Source: Clitopilus passeckerianus (taxonomy: Eukaryota > Basidiomycota > Agaricomycetes > Agaricales > Entolomataceae). From it: a DNA stretch of 64,000 nt. The stretch spans positions 1,612,001-1,676,000 of the forward strand of contig CALYLX010000142.1 in assembly GCA_944990035.1 (NCBI GenBank), written 5' to 3'. The position numbers were made by a program, and so were the translations under genes. Below are positions 1 through 10,208 of the stretch, one piece after another. Position 1 is the first letter of the stretch. Each line of letters starts with the position of its first letter. The notes under the pieces are model-generated. The model saw only the letters and a program-made list of their open reading frames with translations, was not told the origin of the DNA and made no database searches.

Positions 1-567
1 CTGTCTCCGTCTCCGCTGCGCCTGCACCCGTTGTCACTGTTCGTGGCACCGTGGTCGATCCTGCGATTTTTGCCCCTGAGAAGAAGCGCGCCTTGCGCAA
101 AATAGGAAACGTGTTCAAGAGAGACCAAGCTGGGCGAAACGACAAGGAGTACGAGAGCCGCGGCGGGATCGAGTCTCTTACAGAGCCTGCTGTCGACGGA
201 GTGGTCAATCCACTTACCACCGGCGTTGGTAGAGGAGTTGCTGGGGCCGCGCAAGGCACCACACAGACCGCCGATCTTTTCGGCGATGCAATTGCTGAGT
301 TGTTCCACGTAAGAAAACACGCATATTACTGCTCTATTTTCTCACCGAACGCCTCGTCAACAGGTTCTTGGAGGAGTGGCTGCGAATACCGAAACGGGTG
401 CAGGTGTTGCCGCGGCAAATGTAGCTCCTGTAAGTACTTTTAGGCAATTCTTCTTTTTCTCAAAACTGGCTAATGAGTGCAAACAGGTAGTACAGGGTAC
501 CGTCCATGCGATTCAAAATAACCACGGACTTGCTGGCGATATCGTTAATACCGTAGCTGGGAACTGA
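1..567 (+). CDS. small secreted glycine-rich protein, copy A (5' end outside window)
   Basis: This is the first of two tandem paralogues of unknown function; its start codon and most of its signal peptide lie before base 1. Exons are 1-308, 364-429 and 487-567 (stop 565-567), with phase-0 GT-AG introns of 55 and 57 bases. The visible protein starts in the tail of a hydrophobic signal peptide (VSVSAAPAP), then has a basic segment with dibasic sites (EKKR, FKRD) suited to Kex2 cleavage. A small-residue stretch (TTGVGRGVAGAAQG) follows, with glycines spaced like a glycine zipper. There are no cysteines. The second intron is 19 codons long and has no in-frame stop, so retaining it would lengthen the protein rather than break it. 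Intron positions match copy B exactly. The gene call is strong; secretion is inferred from copy B. Confidence 0.8.
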
Positions 568-1955
568 TAGTTTTCCTTGCTCCAGTGGTGGCTTCAATGT
601 TACTTCTCAATACCCAATACGATTGTGTGCATCTTTTGTGTAGTTTATTTGTTGTTTTTCGTAGTCGCTGAGCCCAATACATATTTTTCTGGAGGATTCT
701 GTGAAGATTAACCTCGGAGAGAAAGGTACGATCAAATTGGGGTGATTGGCTTGTATAGCCACATACAAGTGACCTGCCGTTAACACTGGTACTTTGATAA
801 AACCTCGCTTGCCCCAGATCCACACCGACCACACACTTCTCAATTTGCAGCTCTATCTTGGATGACGTGGCTGGTGCTCAAATGATAGCGTGGGAATTAG
901 GCATGAACTGCATAGACTCGTCAAATCACCAGAGGCCCAGTCATGATGTGTCAACTTATGGCCACACAATTCAAGGCCCAGCCACAATCGAGGCGAGTCA
1001 AACTTCTTCATGGTAGCCAGCTAATGACATCGGCAGTACCCTTTCGTTCCTGTCACAATCACTTCGTTTTCCTTTCCGAGGTGCATCATATCGGGTTACG
1101 TGTGGAGGATGTTACGTCTCCTGAACAGCAAGAGCCCGAGTAGGACTTAGAACATACCTCTGTTTGAGTTGAAGGGGTTGCGATCGCTCAGATCTCTGCG
1201 AAGTGTTCGGCTCTCAGTGAACTCGGAGCCGACTTCATAGCTCACTACTGTTCACTTCTTCGGTAGCTCGACAACTCTTGACAATAGCCTGGGATATCTT
1301 GCTCTCAGGTTTTCGATCCGGCCCAGAGAGCAAGCGAAATCATCACAGTCGATGTTTACTTTACCTGGTGAGCACCGTGACAATCCGTCCTACTTGCTTT
1401 CTCTCGCCTGCCATTGTGGCGGCCTTTGGTCAGATCTTGGTATACTATTCGCTCACGATTCTGGATGTCACCGGCCATAGCTGACACCTTCCGCAGCTGC
1501 TCTCCTGAATGCTCTCAACCGGGTTACGGATTTCTTTGACTACTCACCCCTCGTTTACCAGAATGAACGGGTCAGGGGCCGTCACCGATTCACTGCTAAT
1601 CCTGCAAATAGATGCCTGTGTATGATCATTCAGTAAACTGCGGAGGTCGGAACTACCGGAAGGAAAGCATATTTTGAGCTCGATTCCTAGACAAATCCCC
1701 CGCCGATTTCGCTCCCTCCTTGATCAAAATCTTCGATCGATGAATTTTAGACGCCTTAACGGGTTTTGAAAGATTTTTCGCACAATTTAGGCGACAGTTC
1801 CACGAGAAACGCCTCAGTACCGGCTCTTGGGGGCGTAGCTCAAATCTGGCGTCCTAATTCTTGATGCTATAGGCTGAGAAACAACAAGGTATCATTTCCT
1901 TGCCTCCGATTGCGGGGCAATTTACGGCCTAGTGCTACTTTAAATTTCTGGACAA
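568..1955. other. intergenic region between the tandem secreted-protein genes
   Basis: No convincing gene was found on either strand. The first ~75 bases after the copy A stop resemble the bases after the copy B stop (shared block GTGGTGGCTTCAATGT), so the duplicated unit includes the 3' untranslated region. The rest is probably the 5' regulatory region of copy B. Confidence 0.6.
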
Positions 1956-1962
1956 TATAAAG
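1956..1962 (+). promoter_or_regulatory. TATA box of secreted protein copy B
   Basis: TATAAAG lies 65 bases before the ATG at 2027. It is followed by an A/C-rich leader (CCACAACAACAACATGG) typical of well-translated fungal mRNAs. Confidence 0.55.
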
Positions 1963-2026
1963 AGACATACAATTCAACGACCTTTTCCTTACCAGTTATT
2001 CCACTGTATTCCTCCACAACAACAAC

Positions 2027-2637
2027 ATGGTTCGCAAGATCGCCTTCACTTCTCTCCTCGCTCTCGTGGGACTCACTGTCTCCGTCTCCGCTGCACCTGC
2101 ACCCGTCGTCAATGTTCGTGGCACTGTGGTTGATCCCGCGATCTTTGCACGCGAGAAGAACCGCACCTTACGCCGATTGGGAAATGCGTTCAAGCGAGGC
2201 CAAGCAGCTCAAAAGTTTAACAATGAAGAACATGGGGGCATTAAGTCTCTTACCAAGCCTATTGTCGAGGGAGTGGGTAATCCACTTACCACTGGGGTTG
2301 GTAGAGGAGTTGCTGGGGCCGCGCAAGGCACTGCACAGTTCGCCGATCTTTTTGGCGATGCAGCTGCTACTTTGTTCCATGTAAGAATACTCGCATATTA
2401 CTGTTCTATTTTCTCATCGAACGCCTCGCCAACAGGTTCTTGGAGGAGTAGCTGCGAATACCGAACAGGGTGCGGGTGTTGCTGTGGCGAATGGGGCTAA
2501 TGTAAGTGCTCGCCCAAGCAACTCTACGTTTCCGAGAGGGACTCAATTGTTTACAGGCAATACAATCAACGATTTCTGAATTACAAAGTAACGACGGGCT
2601 TGCCGGACAAATTGTTGACGTAGTCGGCGGGAACTGA
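2027..2637 (+). CDS. small secreted glycine-rich protein, copy B
   Basis: Complete paralogue of copy A; about 166 residues from exons 2027-2380, 2436-2501 and 2557-2637. The protein begins with a clear signal peptide (residues 1-22, MVRKIAFTSLLALVGLTVSV, then SAAPAP). It continues with a basic segment (KNRTLRRLGNAFKRG, a possible Kex2 site), a polar linker, and three glycine/alanine-rich patches: TTGVGRGVAGAAQG near residue 90, VLGGVAANTEQGAGVAVANG near 120, and GLAGQIVDVVGGN at the C-terminus. There are no cysteines, unlike hydrophobins or cerato-platanins. The family was not recognised. Glycine-zipper spacing could allow helix packing or membrane association, but that is inference. Confident as an expressed secreted protein; function unknown. 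Confidence 0.85.
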
Positions 2638-2854
2638 TAGTTTTTCCTCCTTCAGTGGTGGCTTCAATGTCACTGCTCGATACCCTATGTGATTGTGTGC
2701 CTCCTTCGTGTAGTTGACTGTCATCGTTTGTAGTTGCTGAGTCCAATACATATGTTTCTGGCGGATTTCGTTGTATTTTGGGCAAAACTAACTATGCTGC
2801 TCCTATGATAAGTATAACAGCGTTCCTGTCGCCCCCCAAAGCGAACGCCAATGG

Positions 2855-4026
2855 TCATCGGACTTTAAACACAATCCACCTTCCTTCCACAACTTGTCCA
2901 TCAACTTCCTTCCTCCTAGTCCCCCCTTTCTGAATCTGTTCCTCTAGCCACTCACTAGCAGACATCTCCTCAGCTTCGACTCCTTTCAGACAAAGACTTT
3001 GTTCTAGCCAGATTCGAGTATCCGTCGAGGGTAACAGTGTAAGTTCACGATACGCGGTGCGGATGATGGACCATGTAGTCGAGCGAGATTTGAGTCGGAG
3101 ACGGGAGGTGAGGGCTAGGAGAGAGCGGGTGGGGAGGGAGGCAGTTAATGTGGCTTCATCTGGCGGGTCAGATATCGAGATCTTGCCCAACTTCTCCTCT
3201 AGGCTCGAAGGAAAGAGGTTTTCAATGACTTCCTTCCTCGTCTCCCTCTCAAATTGAGCATAGTTACATGTCCGCAGTGATCCTGCGATACTCCGTATCC
3301 AGTTGATGTGCTTTGAGTTAGTTGGAAGGAAGTCTGCAAGTTCTCGAAGCGATGCGTCTGTGAGCGTCGAGAGGAGTTGGTAGTACGATTTCTGTGACGG
3401 ATAACCTTCAACGAGGTGGTGCAAGAGTGCGAGGACGGTAGTTATTTGAAGATTGGTATGGTTTGATGTAGAGATGTAGAGCGATGGGAGAAGATGGGAG
3501 ATTATGGATGTAGATTGCAGCGAGGAGGAGAAGAGCGTGGACAGGTAGAAAGATGTTTCGTAGACTTCTAGTGCGAATTGGTCTTTGCGGTTGGAAGAGT
3601 AGATGCCTTCCCTAAGTTTACCTGTTGGTTTCTGAGTTTTGGCACTGATAGCAAGTAGGGTGACCGTACGAAAAAGGATTAAGAGATTAGCTTGGGCGTC
3701 GTTAGTTGCGTTTTTGACCAATAGATCCACAACCTAGCACTTGACGTTACTCGCTCGTAGCTAAATCCAAGAGCACTCACCTTCTTCTGCAAAAAATCTC
3801 GGTATTCCTCCTGTACTTTCCAATCCTTCAGCGTATCGCCATCAGCTTCGAGCCCGCTGCTCCTGCTAACACTCGCTATGTGTTCCATTGTTCTTTTGGG
3901 TAGCGTATGCACTTTCGATCCTCGGGAAGTTGGCGTCCCTCTCCACGAGTCATCTCCTCTGCCTCTTCCTCTCCACGGTCTTCCACTTCTCGACCCTCTT
4001 TGTATGCGCCCACTGTTCTGGTGCAT
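2855..4026 (-). CDS. RG-rich SAC3/GANP (PCI-like) family protein
   Basis: About 358 residues. Exon 1 is 4026-3781; a phase-0 intron runs 3780-3734. The following exon holds a second probable intron of 48 bases near 3617-3664 that is in frame and stop-free. Removing it joins ILFR to KLREGIYSS. The N-terminus is an arginine-glycine tract (residues ~6-30), as in RNA-binding proteins. The remainder is helical, with patterns like SAC3/GANP/THP3 proteins: LREGI, FALEVYETS, then a late CNYAQFER segment and a basic turn. Those proteins act in mRNA export and transcription-coupled complexes. The family match is by pattern only, and another PCI-fold protein is possible. The gene itself is well supported; the function is tentative. 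Confidence 0.6.
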
Positions 4027-4264
4027 GGTGGCGATGAGGGAAGAGATCTAATCTACGCGTGGCTATGTTCCAGTTTCGACGATCTTCTCAATCTTGTGAG
4101 TTTCTGACGATAAGATTCAGACCCCTGTTCGGCCACGCAGTGGTAGCTATTGTGGTAGTGATCATGAAGCGCAATTCCAACAGCTTCCTTGCCCTATGGA
4201 ATCTGCCGGGAAACCGTAGTCAGTTGTTAGTCGGTGGTAGAGGGGAAGTGGGCTGTACGAAAAT

Positions 4265-4271
4265 AAAAAAA
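4265..4271 (-). terminator. RNA polymerase III terminator of tRNA-Leu
   Basis: A run of seven A on the + strand reads as seven T on the minus strand, one base past the tRNA discriminator position. Confidence 0.75.
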
Positions 4272-4272
4272 G

Positions 4273-4378
4273 TGATGAGAGTGGGATTCGAACCCACGCC
4301 CTTTCGGACCAGATGTACTAGGCAACAACTGCCTTGGTCTCCTTAGTCTGGCGCCTTAGACCGCTCGGCCATCTCACC
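4273..4378 (-). tRNA. tRNA-Leu(AAG) with a 26-base intron
   Basis: The minus strand folds as a class II tRNA. The acceptor stem pairs GGTGAGA (4378-4372) with TCTCATC (4280-4274), with one G-T pair. The D-arm is GATGGCCGAGCGGTCTAAGGC, the anticodon stem CCAGA/TCTGG, and the T-arm TGGGTTCGAATCCCA. A long variable arm (TCCGAAAGGGCG) identifies a leucine or serine type. The anticodon AAG is at 4344-4342, followed by G37 and an intron at 4340-4315 in the canonical position. The D-arm and anticodon-stem sequence match eukaryotic tRNA-Leu. A poly-T terminator follows. Confidence 0.93.
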
Positions 4379-5075
4379 ATAAAATACATTGCCCATAAGA
4401 GCACACAGGCCGAAAACGTTCAAACGTTCAAGCTCACTAGTAAGTACCCTGATTTATTTGAGCCGTTACACCGTCGTAGTTTTCAGATCCATTCCACGTA
4501 AAGAATTTTTACAGACGTTTTATCTGGTCAAAAGTATTCTTATACCATTGGACGTATCAGCCTTGAGATAAAACGCCTCCGTCGATGGGAGATCGGCCCT
4601 GGATGCTTTGCCCATGATCGCGGATTTTAAACTCAGCTAAGTTCAAACACGCACACACAATACTTACGTCAGTGAATCATCACTGATCAGATTCGTCTTG
4701 TAGACCGACGCGCAATCAATTTCCCTCGAAAATAACACTAAACCTTTCCCGTTGCTGGATCAAACACGTCTCTTTGGTGGACGAACATACCGTTGGAAAA
4801 CTTATCGCCGTTCACGAGCAGCCCGTCGCTTGGCCAATAATGTATGCAGCATGTTCGGCAAGAACGGCTCAGTTTATTGAGTGGTTTCAGGCGAAGTGGT
4901 TACGCTTGAACTTGCCTTAATAATTCTGCTTTGAGAATTACGAATGTAAAACGCGCTCCCACTGAAAGGAATTGCCATCACCGGGGTTCGAACTTGTGAA
5001 GCCCAGGCAAGAAGGTCAACAGATCCCAACATCACAAGCCCGATTAGATTGCAACTTCTCTGCGGAACCGTTACC
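4379..5075. other. intergenic region upstream of the amidohydrolase gene
   Basis: No gene could be supported. It contains the tRNA upstream flank and probably the promoter of the amidohydrolase gene. A GGGGTTCGAAC motif near 4982 recalls a tRNA T-arm but does not fold as one. Confidence 0.5.
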
Positions 5076-6620
5076 ATGTCCCAATTTCCCAGAGACCAAC
5101 GCTGTCCGAATCTTTGGAGGACAGCATTCGAGTTTCCTGCCATTGATAGCCACGCTCATCAGCTCTTGAAACCTGAGAACAAGAATGATATGCCACTCGA
5201 AGGCATGATATCAGAGGCCACCGGCGATGCACTCTTGACGGACTCTACCGAGATGCTTGCTTGCTATCGCGCAACCCATCAGCTGGCAGAGCTCTTTGGC
5301 CTTCCTAAGACCGCCTCTTGGGAACTTGTCAAGGCAAAGCGATCCGAGCTCGACTATCATGAGCTTTGCAAACTATGTTTCCAGCATTCTGCCGCTGGGA
5401 TCAAGACAATTCTGATAGACGATGGCTTGAAATTCCAGCCCATCCTTCATGACGTTGCCTGGCATAATCAATTTACGGTTGGTCAGATACCTTGTAAGAG
5501 GATAGTCCGGATCGACACAGTGGCAGAGGTGGGGTCTGTCTACGGGACTTTCGCGGTTCATCATTCCTGATTGCTCCCAATTGTTGGCAGGAGCTTCTTG
5601 AAAAGTTGATCCCGCGGCCTCTTGCTGAAACATCGGAGGAGATGGGCTGGGACTTCACTACGTTGTTCTGGGATGAAGTAACGAAAGAGCTCACGAGGTT
5701 GGCGAATCGAGCGGACGTTGTTGGCTTCAAGTCTGTCATCTATTATTGCACCAAGCTGGGGATCGCAGCCCATGACGTGCAACAACCACGGATAAACAAC
5801 GATTCGTATCCACATCTCAAGGATAATCAGGGCAATGTTCGGTTCGATGTAAAGGAATATAACGACTACTTGGTGCACCTTGGACTTGGTGTGGCACAGG
5901 CTACAAAGACTCCAGGTGAGAGACTTCCTGCCAGCGCAGATCCAAGTTCTTTTGGCGACTGATCCTAAAACATGGACTCTCAGTTCAGTTTCAAATTAGG
6001 GTGTTAAATGGACCCCAAACATTAACTCTTGCTTCGCCATCCCATCTACAACCACTGATTAAACGGTGTCCGGACGTGTCATTTGTACTCCTACACTCTT
6101 CGTATCCTTATACCCGCGATGCAGGGTATCTTGCTTATGCGCACCCAAATGTCTATCTGGACTTCGGTGAAGTAAGTATTGGCTCATTTTATCACACGTG
6201 CCGACTCATGAAGCGGGGAACTCAACAGATCTTTCCGGGTGTTGCTGGACATGGTCAACGATCAGTCATTCGACAACTCCTTGAAATCGCACCCACAAAC
6301 AAGATAATGTGGTCCAGTACGCGCTTCCTCGTTCTGGCCAGAAAAGTCGGATACACCGCTGATCTGCCATTTTTTCAGCTGACGGTCACTTCTGGCCAGA
6401 GACTTATTACCTGGGCGCCCGGCAGTCACGACAAGCACTCTACGCTGTAGGCGTCATTCACGAAATCCGATGTAAAAAGCGCCAAACTAATTGGAGAACT
6501 CTCGCTCAGGTTTTGAGTGAAATCGTTGAATCAGGGGACCTTACCGAAGCCCAAGCTATAAACGTCTTGGAGAACATATTATTCCACAATGCAAATAGAT
6601 TGTATGGGCTGAATCTTTGA
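5076..6620 (+). CDS. FluG-type amidohydrolase (amidohydrolase 2 family)
   Basis: The product is a metal-dependent hydrolase of 431 residues resembling the N-terminal half of fungal FluG; the C-terminal glutamine-synthetase half of FluG is absent. Exons are 5076-5528, 5591-5915, 5984-6171, 6229-6316 and 6379-6620; all four introns are GT-AG. The metal-binding HxH lies near the N-terminus (IDSHAHQLL). The central part has LRIA/IDTVAE-type and YPYTRDAGYLA motifs. The C-terminal part has the diagnostic KIMWSTDGHFWPETYYLGAR stretch, formed across the last intron, followed by NANRLYGL. The start is the first ATG in frame; upstream there is only a non-ATG reading frame. The substrate is unknown; related proteins act on carboxylate or amide substrates or in developmental signalling. 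Confidence 0.85.
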
Positions 6621-6790
6621 TACTCAATCTATCAGAGTGAACATATGAAATCCGCGATTTCTTAGCACAAATTTAAGGTTGTAATATGACTCGAATAAAT
6701 TCGGTAGACGACGTGGATGCAAAAAGTGAAGCGGCGTGCTGAAACTAGGCTGGCTAGGGACGAAGAATACGATACAAATAATTGACTGGC

Positions 6791-6832
6791 CGAATACGAA
6801 CACGAATACGAATACGAACGAACACGAACGAG
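6791..6832 (+). repeat. CGAATA/CGAACA microsatellite
   Basis: About 42 bases of imperfect six-base repeat units (CGAATA, CGAACA, CGAA) lie between the amidohydrolase and msrA genes, in the 3' flank of both. No coding role is visible. Confidence 0.75.
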
Positions 6833-6952
6833 ATAATCAAGCAAACAGGTTCTACCAGTGCCCAAAAGCGTTCCCTACCAAGATTCCAAGTCACCCACTT
6901 TTCAATTTCTTGGATACCATTCATGTACTTCTTCTATCCCAATTAAATCCAT

Positions 6953-7588
6953 CTACCAGTGAAGTTTATGAGAAGCGCATTGATAACCGTTGGGATTCTT
7001 GAACAAGTACTCCTGATGATACTCCTCTGCGTCGAACCAGTCCACCGCGGGGGTAATCTCCGTGACGATCTTCTTGCCCTTGGGTGTGAAGTGTTTGGCC
7101 TGAACTTCCTCAGTGACCTTCTTGGCGGTGGCCTCCTGCTCGGGGGAGTAGGTGAAGATGGCGGAGCGGTATTCTACGAATATAATGACTTTGTTAGTCT
7201 GCAGTCGCCAATGGAATTGAAGACCACTTACGATCTCCGATGTCACCACCCTGCCTGTTTACGGTGGTAGGGTCATGGGTGCGGTAGAAGAACTCTGAAG
7301 ACACATTAGCCCAGTTAATTAGAAACCCAGTCGCAAAGACGACTTACCGACGAGCTCGGCGTAGCTGACCTGGCTAGGATCGAAGATGATCTTCACAGCC
7401 TCAGCATGACCAGTGCTGCCCCTGCAAACTTCCTCGTAGCTTGGGTCCTTGATGTCTGGGTTGCCACCAGTAAATCCGACCTGAGAGTCAATGATACCTT
7501 TGCCCTTGTAATGCTTGAGGAAGATGTGCTCGACACCCCAGAAGCAACCAGACGCAAAAGTGGCAGTCTCAGTCACTACCTTGAGCAT
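6953..7588 (-). CDS. msrA: peptide methionine sulfoxide reductase A
   Basis: Repairs oxidised methionine by reducing the S-sulfoxide in free or protein-bound methionine. Exons are 7588-7348, 7294-7232 and 7173-6953, giving 174 residues, the usual MsrA size. The catalytic cysteine is in the GCFWG motif at residues ~14-18. Other conserved stretches follow in order: GGNPDIKDPSYEEVCRGSTGHAEAV, EFFYRTHDPTTVNRQGGD, and QYRSAIFTYSPEQ across the second intron. A possible resolving cysteine lies near the C-terminus in GYQCASH. A short additional upstream exon is possible, but the ATG at 7588 gives the normal family start. It is divergent from RanGAP, sharing a 277-base intergenic region. Confidence 0.93.
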
Positions 7589-7865
7589 GAGTGGGCGCTC
7601 TCGGGATCGGTCAACACTCGACGTACTTACTGATGATGGTGGTCAGAAAGAAAGCAGTAAACTGTTAACATGTTTGAGTTTCGCCCACTTTAAATACAAA
7701 CTGAGATCCGCCGTCGCCGTTATGTTGTAGGATTCCTCATATCTTATCTCTAATGGCGATATTGATTGCGAATTGATAAACCCATTTGACCAACTTTTTT
7801 GGTTTGATTGAACGCAGCTTTGGTACTTTCGGCAGTTCTTGAATTATACCACGACTACGTTCATA
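7589..7865. promoter_or_regulatory. divergent promoter region, msrA / RanGAP
   Basis: 277 bases separate the two start codons. No TATA box or named operator was recognised. An alternative short 5' exon of msrA could lie here. Confidence 0.4.
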
Positions 7866-9139
7866 ATGGCTTCTAATCCAAAGGTCTTGTCAATCATTGG
7901 AAAGGGCCTAAAACTCGATACCCGGGAGGATATTAAGCCTCATCTTGCGTCTCACGACCCTGCAAAGGTCGAAGAGATCCATCTCGGAGGCAACACTATT
8001 GGCATCGAGGCATCACAAGAACTTGCTGATTTCCTGAAGAAGACCGAGGTTCTGAAGGTGCGTATACTTAATGTATTCCAACAGTCTCATTTCTGAACGA
8101 GTTCTCATTACAGATCGCCGATTTCGCAGACATCTTCACTGGACGTCTGATCTCAGAAATACCCCAAGCTCTGACCGCGATCTGCGATGCTCTCAAAGAC
8201 AAAACATCCCTCGTCGAAATAAACCTATCCGACAACGCTTTCGGTGGTCGATCAGTCGACCCAATAGTTCCCCTCCTTACCCAAAACCGCTCCTTCCAAA
8301 TCCTCAAACTCAACAACAACGGCCTCGGACCAGCAGGCGGTGCAGTTCTCGCCAACGCCCTCCTCAAATCGGCCGAGCTAAGCAAAGCCGAGGGCAAGAA
8401 ATCAAACCTACGAACACTGATATGTGGTCGAAATCGATTGGAGAATGGATCGGCCAAGGCTTGGGCCGATGCGTTCGCTGCTCATGGAGGACTCGAGGAG
8501 GTTAGGATGCCGCAAAATGGTATCCGTATGGACGGTATCACGGCGCTGGCGAGGGGGCTTGCGAAGAATCCCAACCTGCGGCACGTCGATTTCCAGGATA
8601 ACACCTTCACAGAAGACGGCGCCTCGAAGGGTTTAGAAGCATGGACTGAGGCACTGCGGTCGTGGCCGGAGCTTCATTCCCTCAATCTCTCGGATTGTGT
8701 ATTGTCGAACGAGGGAGAGGTCCCGATCTTGCTCTCTGCGCTTGCGACGGGATCGAATGGGAAATTGCACACTTTGCAGCTGCAGAACAACAACTTGGAG
8801 TCGCAGACATTTTCCCTGCTCGCCGACGCTATCACCTCTGGGCTTGCAAGTCTCATGAGACTGGAGCTTCAGGATAATGACCAGGAGGACGATGATGAGG
8901 ATTTGGAGACCCTTGCACTCAGCCTGAAGCAGAGAGGCGGAAAACTGTTTGCAACCGACGAAGAGGAGGAGGAAGAGGAAGAGGAAGAAGAGGAAGAAGC
9001 TGCTGGAACTGCAGTCGTAGAGCCTGTCAAGGCCCCGGCTGACCTTTCGAAGGTCGAGTTGAGGGAGGAGGACAAGAAAGCTGTAGAGAAGGCTGCCGAT
9101 GACCTTGCAGAGCTTATGAGTAAGGTCGGTATCAATTAA
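7866..9139 (+). CDS. RNA1: Ran GTPase-activating protein (RanGAP / Rna1)
   Basis: Stimulates GTP hydrolysis by Ran in the cytoplasm, keeping the RanGTP gradient that drives nuclear transport. Exons are 7866-8057 and 8114-9139 (phase-0 intron), giving 405 residues, close to fungal Rna1. The body is a string of RNase-inhibitor-type leucine-rich repeats, such as VEEIHLGGNTIG, LVEINLSDNAFG, FQILKLNNNGLG, LEEVRMPQNGIR, LRHVDFQDNTF and LHTLQLQNNNLE. These are followed by the acidic tail typical of the family, with an uninterrupted glutamate run at about 8958-9000. The start ATG has an adenine at -3 and sits directly before the conserved N-terminus (KVLSIIGKGLKLD). Confidence 0.95.
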
Positions 9140-9398
9140 TGCATATTATACCACAGGGATCATTGTCCCAACTATACCACCACTCGTAGGGTAGACCTCT
9201 CACAATAGTAGGTAATGTGTTACACAGGATTTACGGAGATCGTTCGAGATCAACCGCTTCGCGGTATTTCGATTGCGAATTTGAGAGTGAAGTTCAAAGC
9301 GCGTCATGTGGGGCATAAAATATGTATATTTAGTTGTAAAGGTATTCTGAAGGTCGTGAAACAGAGTTATAGGAAGGAGATCTCTATGATAGACACAT

Positions 9399-9990
9399 TC
9401 AATTGCCGCGGTTAGCCTTATCCAGCACTGTCGAAAAAAATATAAGGTTCTGCTAGATAAACCAAGATTAAAAAACGGCGTACCTGACTCGTAGGCAACC
9501 TCAGCGTACTCTGTAGCCTGGATCTCCACAGCAATGCCGACGAGGCTTCGGCGAAGTGCGTCCTTGGACGATGCGGCCAACATCTTATCCTTGATCTTTG
9601 CGGTATCGGGTGCCCTGATCGTACCAATCAGCAACCATGGAATAGCGGAAGCAGCATGCATCTTGTCGCTTGAAGGATGGACTCACCAAGAAACGAAAAC
9701 CAACTTGTTCCTTTTACCTGCCCCCTCCTTCTCGAACTCAAAGTCGTAGACGGCCCAGCGAGTCTCCGTTTCCGGAAGATCGGCAATGAAGGCGTCGTAA
9801 TCAGTCACAGGCGACGCCTTTTCAACGACAATTTCTTTATGATCATTGCTCAGCTTGAAGATGACATATTTGTGCGTTTTCTTGAGCTTGAGTGCTTGGT
9901 ATTCGTCCATGCACAAAGAGTTGACACCGACGCCGGAGGCCTGGATCGGGGTGAGATCTTTGCAGCGCCAGTGGTGTATGTACTTGCCAT
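9399..9990 (-). CDS. COF1: cofilin / ADF
   Basis: Severs and depolymerises actin filaments. Exons are 9990-9988 (the ATG alone), 9940-9687, 9614-9484 and 9427-9399, giving 138 residues, the normal size. Conserved features are the N-terminal [10 protein letters not shown], the [14 protein letters not shown] strand, [30 protein letters not shown] (the actin-binding long helix) and a C-terminal [15 protein letters not shown]. The first intron begins GCAAGT directly after ATG. No GT donor gives the correct frame, so a GC-AG intron is inferred. The gene lies 218 bases downstream of alpha-actinin on the same strand, so two actin regulators are adjacent. It converges with RanGAP. Confidence 0.92.
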
Positions 9991-10208
9991 CTTTAAAAGT
10001 TATGAAGAATCGCGTTCAAGAGATGATAGTGGTGGTTCAAGTTGAAAGGACGAGGATCAACTCTTTAGAGTAAGAGATATCTGTGGCTGTGATCCGTGTG
10101 ATGCTCCAGGCCCAACTGCGTCGTCAACAAAAAGATATCGCAACTCCCAATTGTCTACTGCGTATTGTAGTCCAAAATTACAAGAAATCAAGTAGTATAC
10201 ACCAAGTT

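Noticed and set aside
4059..4346. + strand frame of 95 codons
   Set aside because: It runs through the tRNA-Leu gene and is a chance open frame.
4955..5055. tRNA-like GGTTCGAAC motif on the minus strand
   Set aside because: A B-box-like sequence is present, but the flanking T-stem does not pair and no acceptor or anticodon stem can be formed. At most a tRNA-derived fragment.
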